Assembly: GCA_964621845.1 (NCBI GenBank)
Contig: CAZUOL010000042.1
Coordinates: forward strand, 1 to 12,684
Direction of reading: 5' to 3'
From: CAYRKQ01 sp964621845
Lineage (GTDB): Bacteria > Patescibacteriota > Saccharimonadia > Saccharimonadales > UBA7683
Length of the DNA stretch: 12,684 nt
The notes beneath the pieces were generated by a model. That model saw only the letters and a list, made by a program, of their open reading frames with translations, did no database searches and was not told the DNA's origin. Of this stretch, positions 1 through 6,604 are shown in pieces. Positions within the stretch are counted from its first letter, which is position 1. Every line of letters starts with the position of its first letter. Position numbers and translations under genes: made by a program.

Positions 1-596
1 AGATCATTACCTTCACGAGTACGTTCGCCAACCCCAGCGAACACCGAGTTACCTGCATGGAATTTTGCGATATTCGCAATCAACTCCTGAATAAGCACGG
101 TTTTACCGACACCGGCGCCACCGAAGAGGCCAACTTTACCACCTTTGGTCATCGGGGCAATAAGGTCGATCACTTTGATACCGGTTTCTAGAATTTCAAC
201 TTTGCCAGATTGCTCTTCGAGTGTAGGGGGGCGGCGGTGAATAGGGGCCCGTTCAGTAAACGTGCCTTCTTTACCATCAATCGGATCACCGCTCACATTA
301 AACATACGCCCTTGGGTTGCATTGCCAACAGGCACCGAGATGGGGGCACCCTGATCTTTTACCTCATCACCACGCTTCAGGCCATCAGTTGAAGCCAAGC
401 TAATGGCACGTACCGTTGATTCGTCAAGATGTTGTGCCACCTCAAACAAAATAGTTTTGCCATTCAGTTTTGCTTCAAGTGCGTTATAGATAGCAGGCAA
501 GTGATCTTTGCTAAATTCGACATCAACCACCACACCAACTACCTGCGTGATCTTACCCAGCTTTGTATTCGTTTTTTCCTTTGTTGCTACTGCCAT
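1..596 (-). CDS. atpD: ATP synthase F1 subunit beta, 5' part (partial at window edge)
   Basis: Catalytic beta subunit of the F1 head, which binds and converts ADP plus phosphate at the alpha/beta interface. The visible 198 codons begin with ATG at 596, preceded by a good AAGGAG ribosome binding site. They cover the N-terminal beta-barrel domain and the start of the nucleotide-binding domain, including the P-loop GGAGVGKT at residues 159-166 and the GERTREGND segment at 190-198, where the window ends. The catalytic Glu region and C-terminal domain lie outside. It is the last operon gene visible; epsilon (atpC) would be expected beyond the left edge but cannot be seen. The gene follows the four-helix-bundle gene after a 41-base gap containing short tandem repeats. 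Identification is certain from the motifs. Confidence 0.98.
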   Translation of the reverse strand, partial: MAVATKEKTNTKLGKITQVVGVVVDVEFSKDHLPAIYNALEAKLNGKTILFEVAQHLDESTVRAISLASTDGLKRGDEVKDQGAPISVPVGNATQGRMFNVSGDPIDGKEGTFTERAPIHRRPPTLEEQSGKVEILETGIKVIDLIAPMTKGGKVGLFGGAGVGKTVLIQELIANIAKFHAGNSVFAGVGERTREGND

Positions 597-604
597 TTAT
601 TCTC

Positions 605-645
605 CTTTAAACAGAATCATGATGAATGAATCATGAATCATGCCT
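605..645. repeat. Short ATGATTC-type tandem repeats between IVP-like gene and atpD
   Basis: On the minus strand the stop codon of the four-helix-bundle gene lies inside a run of short direct repeats: ATGATTC occurs twice in tandem, followed by ATTC, ATC and a further ATGATTC. The run fills most of the gap up to the atpD ribosome binding site. Similar seven-base-period sequence is present between atpE and atpF. The repeats are seen directly; a link to past insertion of the four-helix-bundle gene is inference. Confidence 0.6.
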
Positions 646-1036
646 TTAACTTAGTTGATTTTATTAAACCTGTCAGCATTTTGTGTACCGCCACAGTCAT
701 CTCAGCAATATTGTCAAACATATCTGGTTGTATCAGATCTACATCACGAGATATAAGCAGCTGGTTCTGAAGTTCAGTGAGTGATCCATGCGCCATGATG
801 TAAAAGTGTTTTTTATCAGCGTACGAATCTCGGGAAAACCCTTCAGCAATATTTGAGGTAATCGAGACTGCTGCGCGTCGCATTTGGCTCACCAGTCCAA
901 AATGCTCTGCACTAGGGAAGTTGGCGGTCATTTTGTAAATTCGAATCACTAACTCATGACCCTTCTGCCAGGTGGTGAGATCAGTGAATGATTTGATGCT
1001 TGATTCTTGCTTCATAATTCCTACTTCTGGCCTCAT
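638..1036 (-). CDS. Four-helix bundle protein, 23S rRNA intervening-sequence protein (IVP/S23) family
   Basis: A 132-aa protein recognised from the family pattern: FTDLTTWQKGHELV near the N-terminus, MRRAAVSITSNIAEGF in the middle, and an aliphatic/Met-rich last helix. Family members are small four-helix bundles encoded in 23S rRNA intervening sequences or free-standing, and they resemble the Avd accessory protein of diversity-generating retroelements. Their molecular role is not settled. The ATG at 1036 overlaps the atpG stop as ATGA and has a GGAGG upstream, which suggests translational coupling. An internal ATG at 1015, also with a purine-rich upstream, would give a start closer to the family norm. 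The gene sits inside the ATP synthase operon between gamma and beta, an unusual place, and ends in short tandem repeats. A direct role in ATP synthase is not supported by its family. Confidence 0.88.
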   Translation of the reverse strand: MRPEVGIMKQESSIKSFTDLTTWQKGHELVIRIYKMTANFPSAEHFGLVSQMRRAAVSITSNIAEGFSRDSYADKKHFYIMAHGSLTELQNQLLISRDVDLIQPDMFDNIAEMTVAVHKMLTGLIKSTKLKA

Positions 1037-1899
1037 CCTATCGCCTCCGCACCCCCGGTAATTTCAGCCAGCTCTTGCGTAATCGCTGCCTGTCGAGCCG
1101 TATTCAGCGCGAGGGTGAGATCATCCACAATTTCATTGGCGTTATCAGTTGCGTTCTTCATAGCAATCATACGTGATGAATGTTCCGAGGCAGCCGACTC
1201 GAGCATGTACTGCATCATAGAAACTTCTACAAAGCGTTCGGTCACCTCTTGCAATACCTGTTTAGGGGTTGGTTCAAACACCGCGTCTTCAAGATGAGCC
1301 GGCAAGTCTATATCGTCAAAGGCAACCGGCAACAAACGCGCCACTGAAGGCTTCTGATTCACGCTTGAGATGAAATCAGTGTAGACAATGTCAACCGCAT
1401 CAAATTCACCTTTAATAAAGCCATCTGTGGCTGTTATCAGAATCGGACGGATGTCTTCAGCGGTGGGGGAGGCAACAAAATCATGGTAGGCACCGAGCAG
1501 CTCCATATCGTGCAACTTAGTCGTAAAGGCCGTAGCCCGCTTACCAACAGTGATCACCTTATTCGTAATCCCATTACCATCATCTACTTTAAGCTCTTGA
1601 GCAAAGCGCTTCAGCACGTTGGCATTATAGCCACCGGCGAGGCCACTATCAGAAGCGATAGCGATAATTAAGCGCGTTTTGATAGTGCGGCGTTCAAACA
1701 GTGGGCTTCTGCTAACATCCGTCATCTGACGAATACGTGTGAGAAGCTCGTTTGCAATACGGGCAAACTCACGCGAAGCCATGGCTGCCTCTTGAGCACG
1801 ACGCAACTTAGACGGCGCCACCATTTCCATCGCCTTAGTGATTTGCTTGGTATTTTTCACCGATGAAATTCGTTGCCGAAGTTGTTGTGTACTAGCCAT
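1033..1899 (-). CDS. atpG: ATP synthase F1 subunit gamma
   Basis: Central stalk subunit that rotates inside the alpha/beta hexamer and couples proton flow to catalysis. The 288-aa length is normal for the family. The N-terminal coiled-coil helix is present (TKQITKAMEMVAPSKLRRAQ), as is the conserved C-terminal helix (MKNATDNANEIVDDLTLALN, then ARQAAITQELAEI). The central Rossmann-like part carries DSGLAGGYNANV. The start ATG at 1899 has GGAG a few bases upstream and lies within the last codons of the preceding 128-aa gene (8-base overlap). Its own stop overlaps the start of the four-helix-bundle gene. Both overlaps show a tightly packed transcript with coupled translation. Nothing appears missing. 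Confidence 0.98.
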   Translation of the reverse strand: MASTQQLRQRISSVKNTKQITKAMEMVAPSKLRRAQEAAMASREFARIANELLTRIRQMTDVSRSPLFERRTIKTRLIIAIASDSGLAGGYNANVLKRFAQELKVDDGNGITNKVITVGKRATAFTTKLHDMELLGAYHDFVASPTAEDIRPILITATDGFIKGEFDAVDIVYTDFISSVNQKPSVARLLPVAFDDIDLPAHLEDAVFEPTPKQVLQEVTERFVEVSMMQYMLESAASEHSSRMIAMKNATDNANEIVDDLTLALNTARQAAITQELAEITGGAEAIG

Positions 1900-2278
1900 C
1901 TTGATCTCCTAAAGCGCTTCCTAAGGATCCGAGCCCGTACTGAACAACCCTACTAAATGCTTCTTTGTGATTGTGCACGAAGGCATTGCTCACACGATAT
2001 ACATCAAAATCATGTATGACCCTAGGGTCGGTAGATCGGCCATCGGGAACATTGTATTGCTCAAATAATTCCAACAGATCAATACTGAGCTCGCCAGGAA
2101 GCGGCGGCTGAATAACTCCATCGACGTGCGACCTTACGATTGTACGCAGCACATCAGTATACCTATCCGCAATCTCACGTGCATTTTTTGGCTCTCGAGG
2201 CTCTATTGGTTGCTCTCTAAAACTTAACGCTTCGAACGCAAGACTATAAACATTAACCGGTGCGGATACTGTCGGCAT
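1892..2278 (-). CDS. Uncharacterised 128-aa protein encoded between atpA and atpG
   Basis: I do not recognise this protein. It is 128 aa, begins MPTVSAPVNVYSLAFEAL, and has two probable helical stretches (ADRYTDVLRTIVRSH near residues 38-52 and a C-terminal VYRVSNAFVHNHKEAFSRVV). It has no transmembrane segment, signal peptide or visible cysteine or metal motif. The ATG at 2278 lies 1 base beyond the atpA stop and has AAGGAA just upstream. The 3' end overlaps atpG by 8 bases. The close packing and the ribosome binding site argue for a real, co-translated gene. Usual bacterial atp operons have no gene at this place. It could be an accessory factor of F1, or a passenger using the operon's expression; the sequence does not decide. 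Confidence 0.8.
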   Translation of the reverse strand: MPTVSAPVNVYSLAFEALSFREQPIEPREPKNAREIADRYTDVLRTIVRSHVDGVIQPPLPGELSIDLLELFEQYNVPDGRSTDPRVIHDFDVYRVSNAFVHNHKEAFSRVVQYGLGSLGSALGDQDG

Positions 2279-2281
2279 CGT

Positions 2282-3832
2282 TTATTCCTTTGCCTCTTCC
2301 TTAACTTTATAGTCTGAAGCCACGCCTTGAGCAACTTTCAGAATCAAATCTTTCATCTTGCCTTCAACCTTTTGATCACCCTTATCAAGCTCTGTCATCT
2401 CTTTTTTATGAGCAGCGTGTAACTGGCCAAGCAGGTCTTTCTGAGCCTGCTTGATTTTATCTACCGGTACTGCATCAAAGGCGCCTTCATTAGCAGCCAG
2501 TAAGGTAGCGGCTTGTTCCCAGACGGCCAGTGGTGAATATTGCGGCTGCTTTAAGATTTCAGTCAAACGCTGACCGCGCTCAATCTGCGCCTTTGTTTCC
2601 GGATCAAGATCAGTACTAAACTGGGCAAAGGCAGCGAGTTCACGGAACTGGGCCAAACCAAGTTTAATACCACCAGCAACGGACTTCACGGCCTTTGTCT
2701 GGGCGTCACCACCCACACGAGAAACTGAAATACCAACTGAAATGGCCGGGCGAATACCCTGGTAGAACAGATTGGTTTCGAGGAAGATCTGACCATCGGT
2801 GATAGAGATTACGTTGGTCGGGATGTAAGCTGAAACGTCGCCAGCCTGGGTTTCAATAATAGGCAGTGCTGTCAGTGAACCACCACCCTTGGCATCAGAA
2901 AGCTTCGCGGCACGCTCTAACAAGCGAGAATGAAGATAGAAAACATCGCCAGGGTAGGCCTCTCGTCCTGGTGGGCGACGAAGCAACAGTGACATCTGGC
3001 GATAAGCCGCTGCATGTTTGGTTAAATCATCATAAATCACCAAGGCATGTTCACCGTTATCACGGAAGTATTCGCCCATAGCGGCACCTGCATACGGGGC
3101 CAGATACTGCATAGAGGCAGGATCAGAAGGGGAGGTGGCGACCACAATGGTTTGATCCATCACGCCTTCGCGCTTCAAACGTTCTACCAAACGGGCGACC
3201 TTGGCATTCTTCTGGCCAACCGCAACGTAGACGTTAATAACACCTGTTTTCTGCTTGGCCTGATTAATCATGGTATCGAGCGCTATGGCCGTTTTACCCG
3301 TTTGACGATCACCAATAATAAGTTCACGCTGACCGCGACCAATTGGCACCAACGCATCAACTGCCACGACACCCGTCATCAACGGTTCGTGCACTGATTT
3401 TCTATCAAGCACTCCAGGAGCCTCTTTTTCAATCAAGCCAGTGTGCTTGGTTTTAATGGGCGCGCCGCCATCAATCGCCTCGCCAAGAGGGTTGACTACG
3501 CGACCAACCAGCTCAGGACCAACCGGGATTTCAAGCACACGCCCGGTGAGTGACACCTTGGAGCCAGCTTTAATTTTGGTATCTTCACCCAAAATAACGG
3601 CACCGATTTCATCTTCCATCAAGTTAAGGGCAAAGGCGGTAATTCGTGAGCCATCAGTGCCTTCAATTTCAAGCATTTCGTTATAACCCGCCTTAGAAAG
3701 ACCGTAAATCCAGGCAATACCGTCACCAACACGCACCACAATACCCGTGTCACTAGTAGTGCCAGCGCTCTTGAGCTCTTCAATTGCTGCCTTGAGCTCC
3801 ACGCTAAGTTCTTTTACTGAAATTTCTGCCAT
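2282..3832 (-). CDS. atpA: ATP synthase F1 subunit alpha
   Basis: Non-catalytic nucleotide-binding subunit of the F1 hexamer. The 516-aa protein has the N-terminal beta-barrel (GIVVRVGDGIAWIYGL), Walker A GDRQTGKT at residues 174-181, and the GREAYPGDVFYLHSRLLERA segment. The ISVGISVSRVGGDAQ region supplies the arginine that reaches the catalytic site on beta. The C-terminal helical domain is complete and ends in a lysine/glutamate-rich tail. The ATG at 3832 has AAGGAG at good spacing. The upstream neighbour is an unknown 113-aa gene rather than atpH directly, and the downstream one is an unknown 128-aa gene. Length and motifs are typical. Confidence 0.99.
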   Translation of the reverse strand: MAEISVKELSVELKAAIEELKSAGTTSDTGIVVRVGDGIAWIYGLSKAGYNEMLEIEGTDGSRITAFALNLMEDEIGAVILGEDTKIKAGSKVSLTGRVLEIPVGPELVGRVVNPLGEAIDGGAPIKTKHTGLIEKEAPGVLDRKSVHEPLMTGVVAVDALVPIGRGQRELIIGDRQTGKTAIALDTMINQAKQKTGVINVYVAVGQKNAKVARLVERLKREGVMDQTIVVATSPSDPASMQYLAPYAGAAMGEYFRDNGEHALVIYDDLTKHAAAYRQMSLLLRRPPGREAYPGDVFYLHSRLLERAAKLSDAKGGGSLTALPIIETQAGDVSAYIPTNVISITDGQIFLETNLFYQGIRPAISVGISVSRVGGDAQTKAVKSVAGGIKLGLAQFRELAAFAQFSTDLDPETKAQIERGQRLTEILKQPQYSPLAVWEQAATLLAANEGAFDAVPVDKIKQAQKDLLGQLHAAHKKEMTELDKGDQKVEGKMKDLILKVAQGVASDYKVKEEAKE

Positions 3833-3842
3833 ATATTCTCCT

Positions 3843-4184
3843 TTACTTTGCCGTTATTACTGGTTGTTCGTTGATTAATCTTTGGTGAATTTCGGCCAAA
3901 TCTGCTGCAATCATCACACTTTCTGCCGACTGTGGCATGTTCTGTTGATCTACGAGATAACCCGGGTGGGCCCCCGTGGCCATCCTAACGAGATCTTGTA
4001 TACCAACCTTAGCCACATCAATCCACCAATGTCGGCGCGCCAACCCCGCATGGCGTTGCTCCCACATGACGTCAGTATCCATCGCATAGCGATCGTATTT
4101 CATGCTTTCATATACATCACCTTTACCAGCTGGAATAGGCACCCCGATAATCTTTTCTCCATAACCAATGAGTCGTTGTTTCAT
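3843..4184 (-). CDS. Uncharacterised 113-aa protein encoded between atpH and atpA
   Basis: I do not recognise this protein. It is 113 aa, starts MKQRLIGYGEKIIGVPIP, and is rich in aromatic and charged residues in the middle (RRHWWIDVAKVGIQDLVRMA). It ends with a helix-like stretch (AESVMIAADLAEIHQRLI). It has no hydrophobic membrane segment or signal peptide. The ATG at 4184 begins only 2 bases beyond the atpH stop. The ribosome binding site is weak: the nearest purine run, GAGG, is rather far, so coupling to atpH termination is likely. Its stop is 10 bases before atpA. The delta and alpha genes are normally adjacent, so this is an insertion in the operon. Delta binds the N-termini of alpha at the top of F1, but any functional link to this protein is speculation. 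Confidence 0.78.
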   Translation of the reverse strand: MKQRLIGYGEKIIGVPIPAGKGDVYESMKYDRYAMDTDVMWEQRHAGLARRHWWIDVAKVGIQDLVRMATGAHPGYLVDQQNMPQSAESVMIAADLAEIHQRLINEQPVITAK

Positions 4185-4186
4185 GA

Positions 4187-4567
4187 TTATATTTTAAGCC
4201 TCGTTAATTTGCTTTTTAATGATAGATCGAGCTCCATGCCGGGTGCCGTTACGATTGCACCCCCCAAGAGGCTTGAATCAATTTCTTCATGTAGCACCAC
4301 TTTTTGAGCACCGGTTGAGCGCTTGACGCGTTCTTCAAGCTGCTTCTTTAGATCGGCTGAAAGGGGATAGGCTGACTTAACGGTAGATTCAACCACGCCA
4401 TGAGTGCGTGCATATTCAGCTGCAATAGCAGCGATAATTTCATCTGTTTCACCTTGAATACGCTGATCCAGTAATAAAGCTGCCAGATCTTTGGTTGCCC
4501 GCTTTACGCCCTGCTTATCTGCCTGCGTCACAAAAGCCTTTGCAATGTCTGCTCGTGAATACTTCAC
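4187..4567 (-). CDS. atpH: ATP synthase F1 subunit delta (OSCP), short form
   Basis: Peripheral stalk subunit that ties the b subunits to the top of F1. The protein is only 126 aa, against about 175-180 in most bacteria. The recognisable parts are an N-terminal helical stretch (YSRADIAKAFVTQA) and the family's C-terminal signature, here GGAIVTAPGMELDLSLKSKL, preceded by KVVLHEEIDSSLLG. The missing part therefore falls in the N-terminal six-helix domain and linker. The start is GTG at 4567, directly after the atpF stop, with AAGGAG 9 bases upstream. I read this as a lineage-specific compact form rather than a broken gene, because the frame is open from start to stop and the packing is tight. 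Confidence 0.9.
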   Translation of the reverse strand: MKYSRADIAKAFVTQADKQGVKRATKDLAALLLDQRIQGETDEIIAAIAAEYARTHGVVESTVKSAYPLSADLKKQLEERVKRSTGAQKVVLHEEIDSSLLGGAIVTAPGMELDLSLKSKLTRLKI

Positions 4568-5110
4568 TTACTGAGACTCCTTGGTGTCGGCGAGCGCTTT
4601 TTTAATCAGCGCTTCGTTCTTTTTTACGTCAACCGATTCAGCCAATACCGCCTCGGTAGCTTGAGCCACCAAACCAAGCGTTTCTTTCTTCAGCTCGTTT
4701 CGAGCCTTCACCACCTCAGCCTCAATCTGTAACTTGCCATCTTCAATAATTTTTTCGGCCTTTGCAGCTGCAGCGTCTTCCGCTTCAGTCACAATGGCTC
4801 CCGCTTCTTCATGGCTCTTCGCAATTATGTCTTCGGATTCTTTGCGTGCTTTATGAAGGAGCTCGCCAACCCGCTTTTCGGCCTCTTCGTTCTTTTTATT
4901 AAGCTCGTCAGCCCTATCAAGGCTACCTTCAATTGTTTTTCGCCGCTCTTCAAGCGTGGCAACAATTTTGCTAAAAGCAAACTTCTTAATCAGTAAGAAC
5001 AGCACTAAAAAGGTGAGGCCTTGCGCCAAAATCGCCCAGGGGTCAATGCCCAGTGCGGCAATCCCTTGCGGCTCTTCGGTCGATGCCAGTAATGAAAGTA
5101 TGTGGATCAT
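4568..5110 (-). CDS. atpF: ATP synthase Fo subunit b
   Basis: Peripheral stalk subunit anchored in the membrane. The 180-aa protein has one hydrophobic segment at about residues 24-42 (PWAILAQGLTFLVLFLLI). A long, highly charged, alanine- and glutamate-rich helix follows to about residue 145, typical of the right-handed coiled-coil b dimer. A short C-terminal part would contact delta. The stretch before the membrane helix, ending in EEPQGIAALGIDP, is also usual. The start ATG at 5110 has GGAG upstream. Its stop is immediately followed by the GTG of atpH. It is separated from atpE by a 166-base gap with a strong stem-loop, the largest gap inside the operon. Confidence 0.96.
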   Translation of the reverse strand: MIHILSLLASTEEPQGIAALGIDPWAILAQGLTFLVLFLLIKKFAFSKIVATLEERRKTIEGSLDRADELNKKNEEAEKRVGELLHKARKESEDIIAKSHEEAGAIVTEAEDAAAAKAEKIIEDGKLQIEAEVVKARNELKKETLGLVAQATEAVLAESVDVKKNEALIKKALADTKESQ

Positions 5111-5276
5111 GTATTTTTACTCCGTGTTATGAATCTCGTATCACGAACTACGCCAAGAGAGCGTTTTCGCTCTTCGCATCATACGTCATACGTCATCCAT
5201 AACCTTTCTGTATATTTAATGTATTGATATCAGAGGTGAGCGGCGCTATACGTGCGCGCCACTCACCAGTACTTAC
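5111..5276 (-). other. atpE-atpF intercistronic region with stem-loops and heptad-like repeats
   Basis: On the minus strand, just past the atpE stop, GGTGAGTGGCGC and GCGCCGCTCACC pair as a 12-bp stem with one G-U pair around a 9-base loop (5234-5266). No T-run follows, so it looks like an mRNA-stabilising or processing hairpin rather than a terminator. A second hairpin, AGAGCG-AAAA-CGCTCT, lies at about 5157-5174. Between the two, ATGACGT occurs twice in tandem followed by ATGATGC, similar in style to the repeats after the four-helix-bundle gene. The c subunit is needed in many copies per complex, so a hairpin here could raise the atpE share of the mRNA. That role is inference. Confidence 0.65.
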
Positions 5277-5534
5277 TTATTTAAGCAAGAATGCGCCAAG
5301 GAGGAAGGCCAAAAGTGCCGTCACCTCGATCATAGCTGCAATAATCACAACCTGACCAGCCGCTTTACCAGCTTCTGGGTTGCGACCCAAAGCCTTCATG
5401 TAGCTTGAGCCAACCATACCAAGACCAATTGCTGCTGCACCGAGTGCAAACATCAAAAAGATTGATTTGCTCATTGTCGGGTTCCAGCCACTGACTGAGG
5501 CTGATACCGCTGCTTCTGCAAAATAATGAACCAT
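5277..5534 (-). CDS. atpE: ATP synthase Fo subunit c
   Basis: Proteolipid that forms the rotor ring. The 85-aa protein has two membrane helices (about residues 25-48 and 60-82) joined by the polar loop GRNPEA (50-55). The ion-binding carboxylate is Glu70 in AAMIEVTALLAF. The glutamine and serine ligands known from sodium-binding rings (Ilyobacter type) are not at the matching places (Leu in helix 1, Val after Glu70), so the ring is most likely proton-driven. A polar N-terminal stretch of about 20-25 residues precedes helix 1. The ATG at 5534 has GAAGGA at 7 bases, which favours it over the internal Met21. Downstream sits a strong stem-loop. Confidence 0.96.
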   Translation of the reverse strand: MVHYFAEAAVSASVSGWNPTMSKSIFLMFALGAAAIGLGMVGSSYMKALGRNPEAGKAAGQVVIIAAMIEVTALLAFLLGAFLLK

Positions 5535-5574
5535 GTGTAATTCCTTCTTATTTAGTTCTTAATTTTACCTACCA

Positions 5575-6426
5575 TCACGTTGATGCTTCGACCTTTGTTG
5601 TTACTGCATCCGGAGCGTGATGTACATCGTGTTCGTCGCCGTGATCGGCGTGCTGAATTGCCAGGCCAAGATACGTCGCGGTCAAAATGGTAAAGACGTA
5701 GGCTTGTATACCTGCTACCAGCATTTCAAATAAAATAATAGGGATAACGGCAATAGGCGTATGACCATTTTTTAAGATCATACTGGTAAATACTGCTACC
5801 AGAATTTCGCCGACAGCGGTGTTCAAAAACAAACGCAGACACAGTGAAACAATACGGGTAAATTCACCGAACACCTCTAAAATGCCGATAAAGAAGTTGA
5901 TCGGGTTGAGTGGCTTATCGGTAAAGTAGTGCTTCAGGTGACCCTTGGCACCCTGCTCTTTAATTGAAAGTACCTGCACCGTCACAATCGCAATAACTGC
6001 CATGGCAATGGTACCGTTGAGGTCAGCCGTGAAGGGGCGAAACAGCGGATTGCCATGGTATTCAAGCGCCGGGCCGACAATCGGCAGTGTACCTGTTAGG
6101 TTGCTGAAAAAAATGAATACAAAAAACGTCCCGAAGATAGGGGCGTATTTTGCGGCTTTTGCGCGAGAACCAAACGGACCTTCGAGCAAACCCATAATAA
6201 AATCAACGACCGCTTCAATCATGCCCAAGAACTTACTCTTCTTTGGGCGGAAGGTTATTTTCCGTGCTGCCAGGATCAAACCAAGAGTAAGCGTAATACC
6301 AATCAGCAGGCCGTAAAGCATTGAATTCGTGATCGTAATGGGCCCAATTTGAAACAATGGTTCCGCTTTCAGGCTAATATGAATGCCACTTTCAGATTCG
6401 GCAAATTGGCGGAGAAGATTAAGCAC
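5575..6426 (-). CDS. atpB: ATP synthase Fo subunit a
   Basis: Membrane stator subunit holding the two proton half-channels. The 283-aa protein has about five to six hydrophobic helices. The essential arginine is Arg198 in SLCLRLFLN, with GEFTRIVSLCLR before it, and the later LFEMLVAGIQAYVFTIL helix is typical. The GPFGSRAKAAKYAPIFGTFF and FSNLTGTLPI segments are also as expected. The start is GTG at 6426 with GAGGT upstream. The C-terminus is histidine- and aspartate-rich (HADHGDEHDVHHAPD, residues 259-273), which is not a general family feature. It is the first gene of the operon; no atpI is seen upstream, and the next gene is divergent. Confidence 0.97.
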   Translation of the reverse strand: MLNLLRQFAESESGIHISLKAEPLFQIGPITITNSMLYGLLIGITLTLGLILAARKITFRPKKSKFLGMIEAVVDFIMGLLEGPFGSRAKAAKYAPIFGTFFVFIFFSNLTGTLPIVGPALEYHGNPLFRPFTADLNGTIAMAVIAIVTVQVLSIKEQGAKGHLKHYFTDKPLNPINFFIGILEVFGEFTRIVSLCLRLFLNTAVGEILVAVFTSMILKNGHTPIAVIPIILFEMLVAGIQAYVFTILTATYLGLAIQHADHGDEHDVHHAPDAVTTKVEAST

Positions 6427-6511
6427 AGGCTACCTCAAGCGTGCACTCAAAAAGCGCTGTTGGCGCGTTTGAAATGCGTCGACTGTTACGATGTAGCCTC
6501 ATCTATCAATT

Positions 6512-6541
6512 AGTCTACCAAAACTACTGTTACGCCCGCAA
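6512..6541 (-). promoter_or_regulatory. Candidate promoter of the ATP synthase operon
   Basis: On the minus strand TTGCGG (6536-6541) and TAGACT (6512-6517) are separated by 18 bases, a moderate sigma-70-type match upstream of atpB. The predicted leader is roughly 80 bases and includes a short GCGC-TGTTG-GCGC inverted repeat near 6454-6466. It lies close to the divergent promoter of the 496-aa gene, so the two transcription units may share control. The match to consensus is only fair. Confidence 0.4.
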
Positions 6542-6543
6542 TA

Positions 6544-6572
6544 TTGATAATATGCAGCATATGTTGTAAAAT
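6544..6572 (+). promoter_or_regulatory. Sigma-70-type promoter of the 496-aa gene, with palindrome in the spacer
   Basis: TTGATA (6544-6549) and TAAAAT (6567-6572) are separated by 17 bases. The spacer contains the inverted repeat ATATGC-A-GCATAT (6550-6562), placed where a repressor could bind. Predicted transcription would start near 6579, leaving a leader of about 25 bases without a recognisable ribosome binding site before the ATG at 6605. Confidence 0.6.
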
Positions 6573-6604
6573 TATTTAAATCAGCTTTTTGGACCAACCA
6601 CCAC

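Noticed and set aside
5277..5534. Sodium-driven c ring
   Set aside because: The helix-1 glutamine and the serine next to the key glutamate, needed for sodium binding in known rings, are absent.
1..6426. UGA-as-glycine or tryptophan recoding, as in some candidate phyla
   Set aside because: TGA ends several genes at the expected places and none is needed inside conserved proteins.
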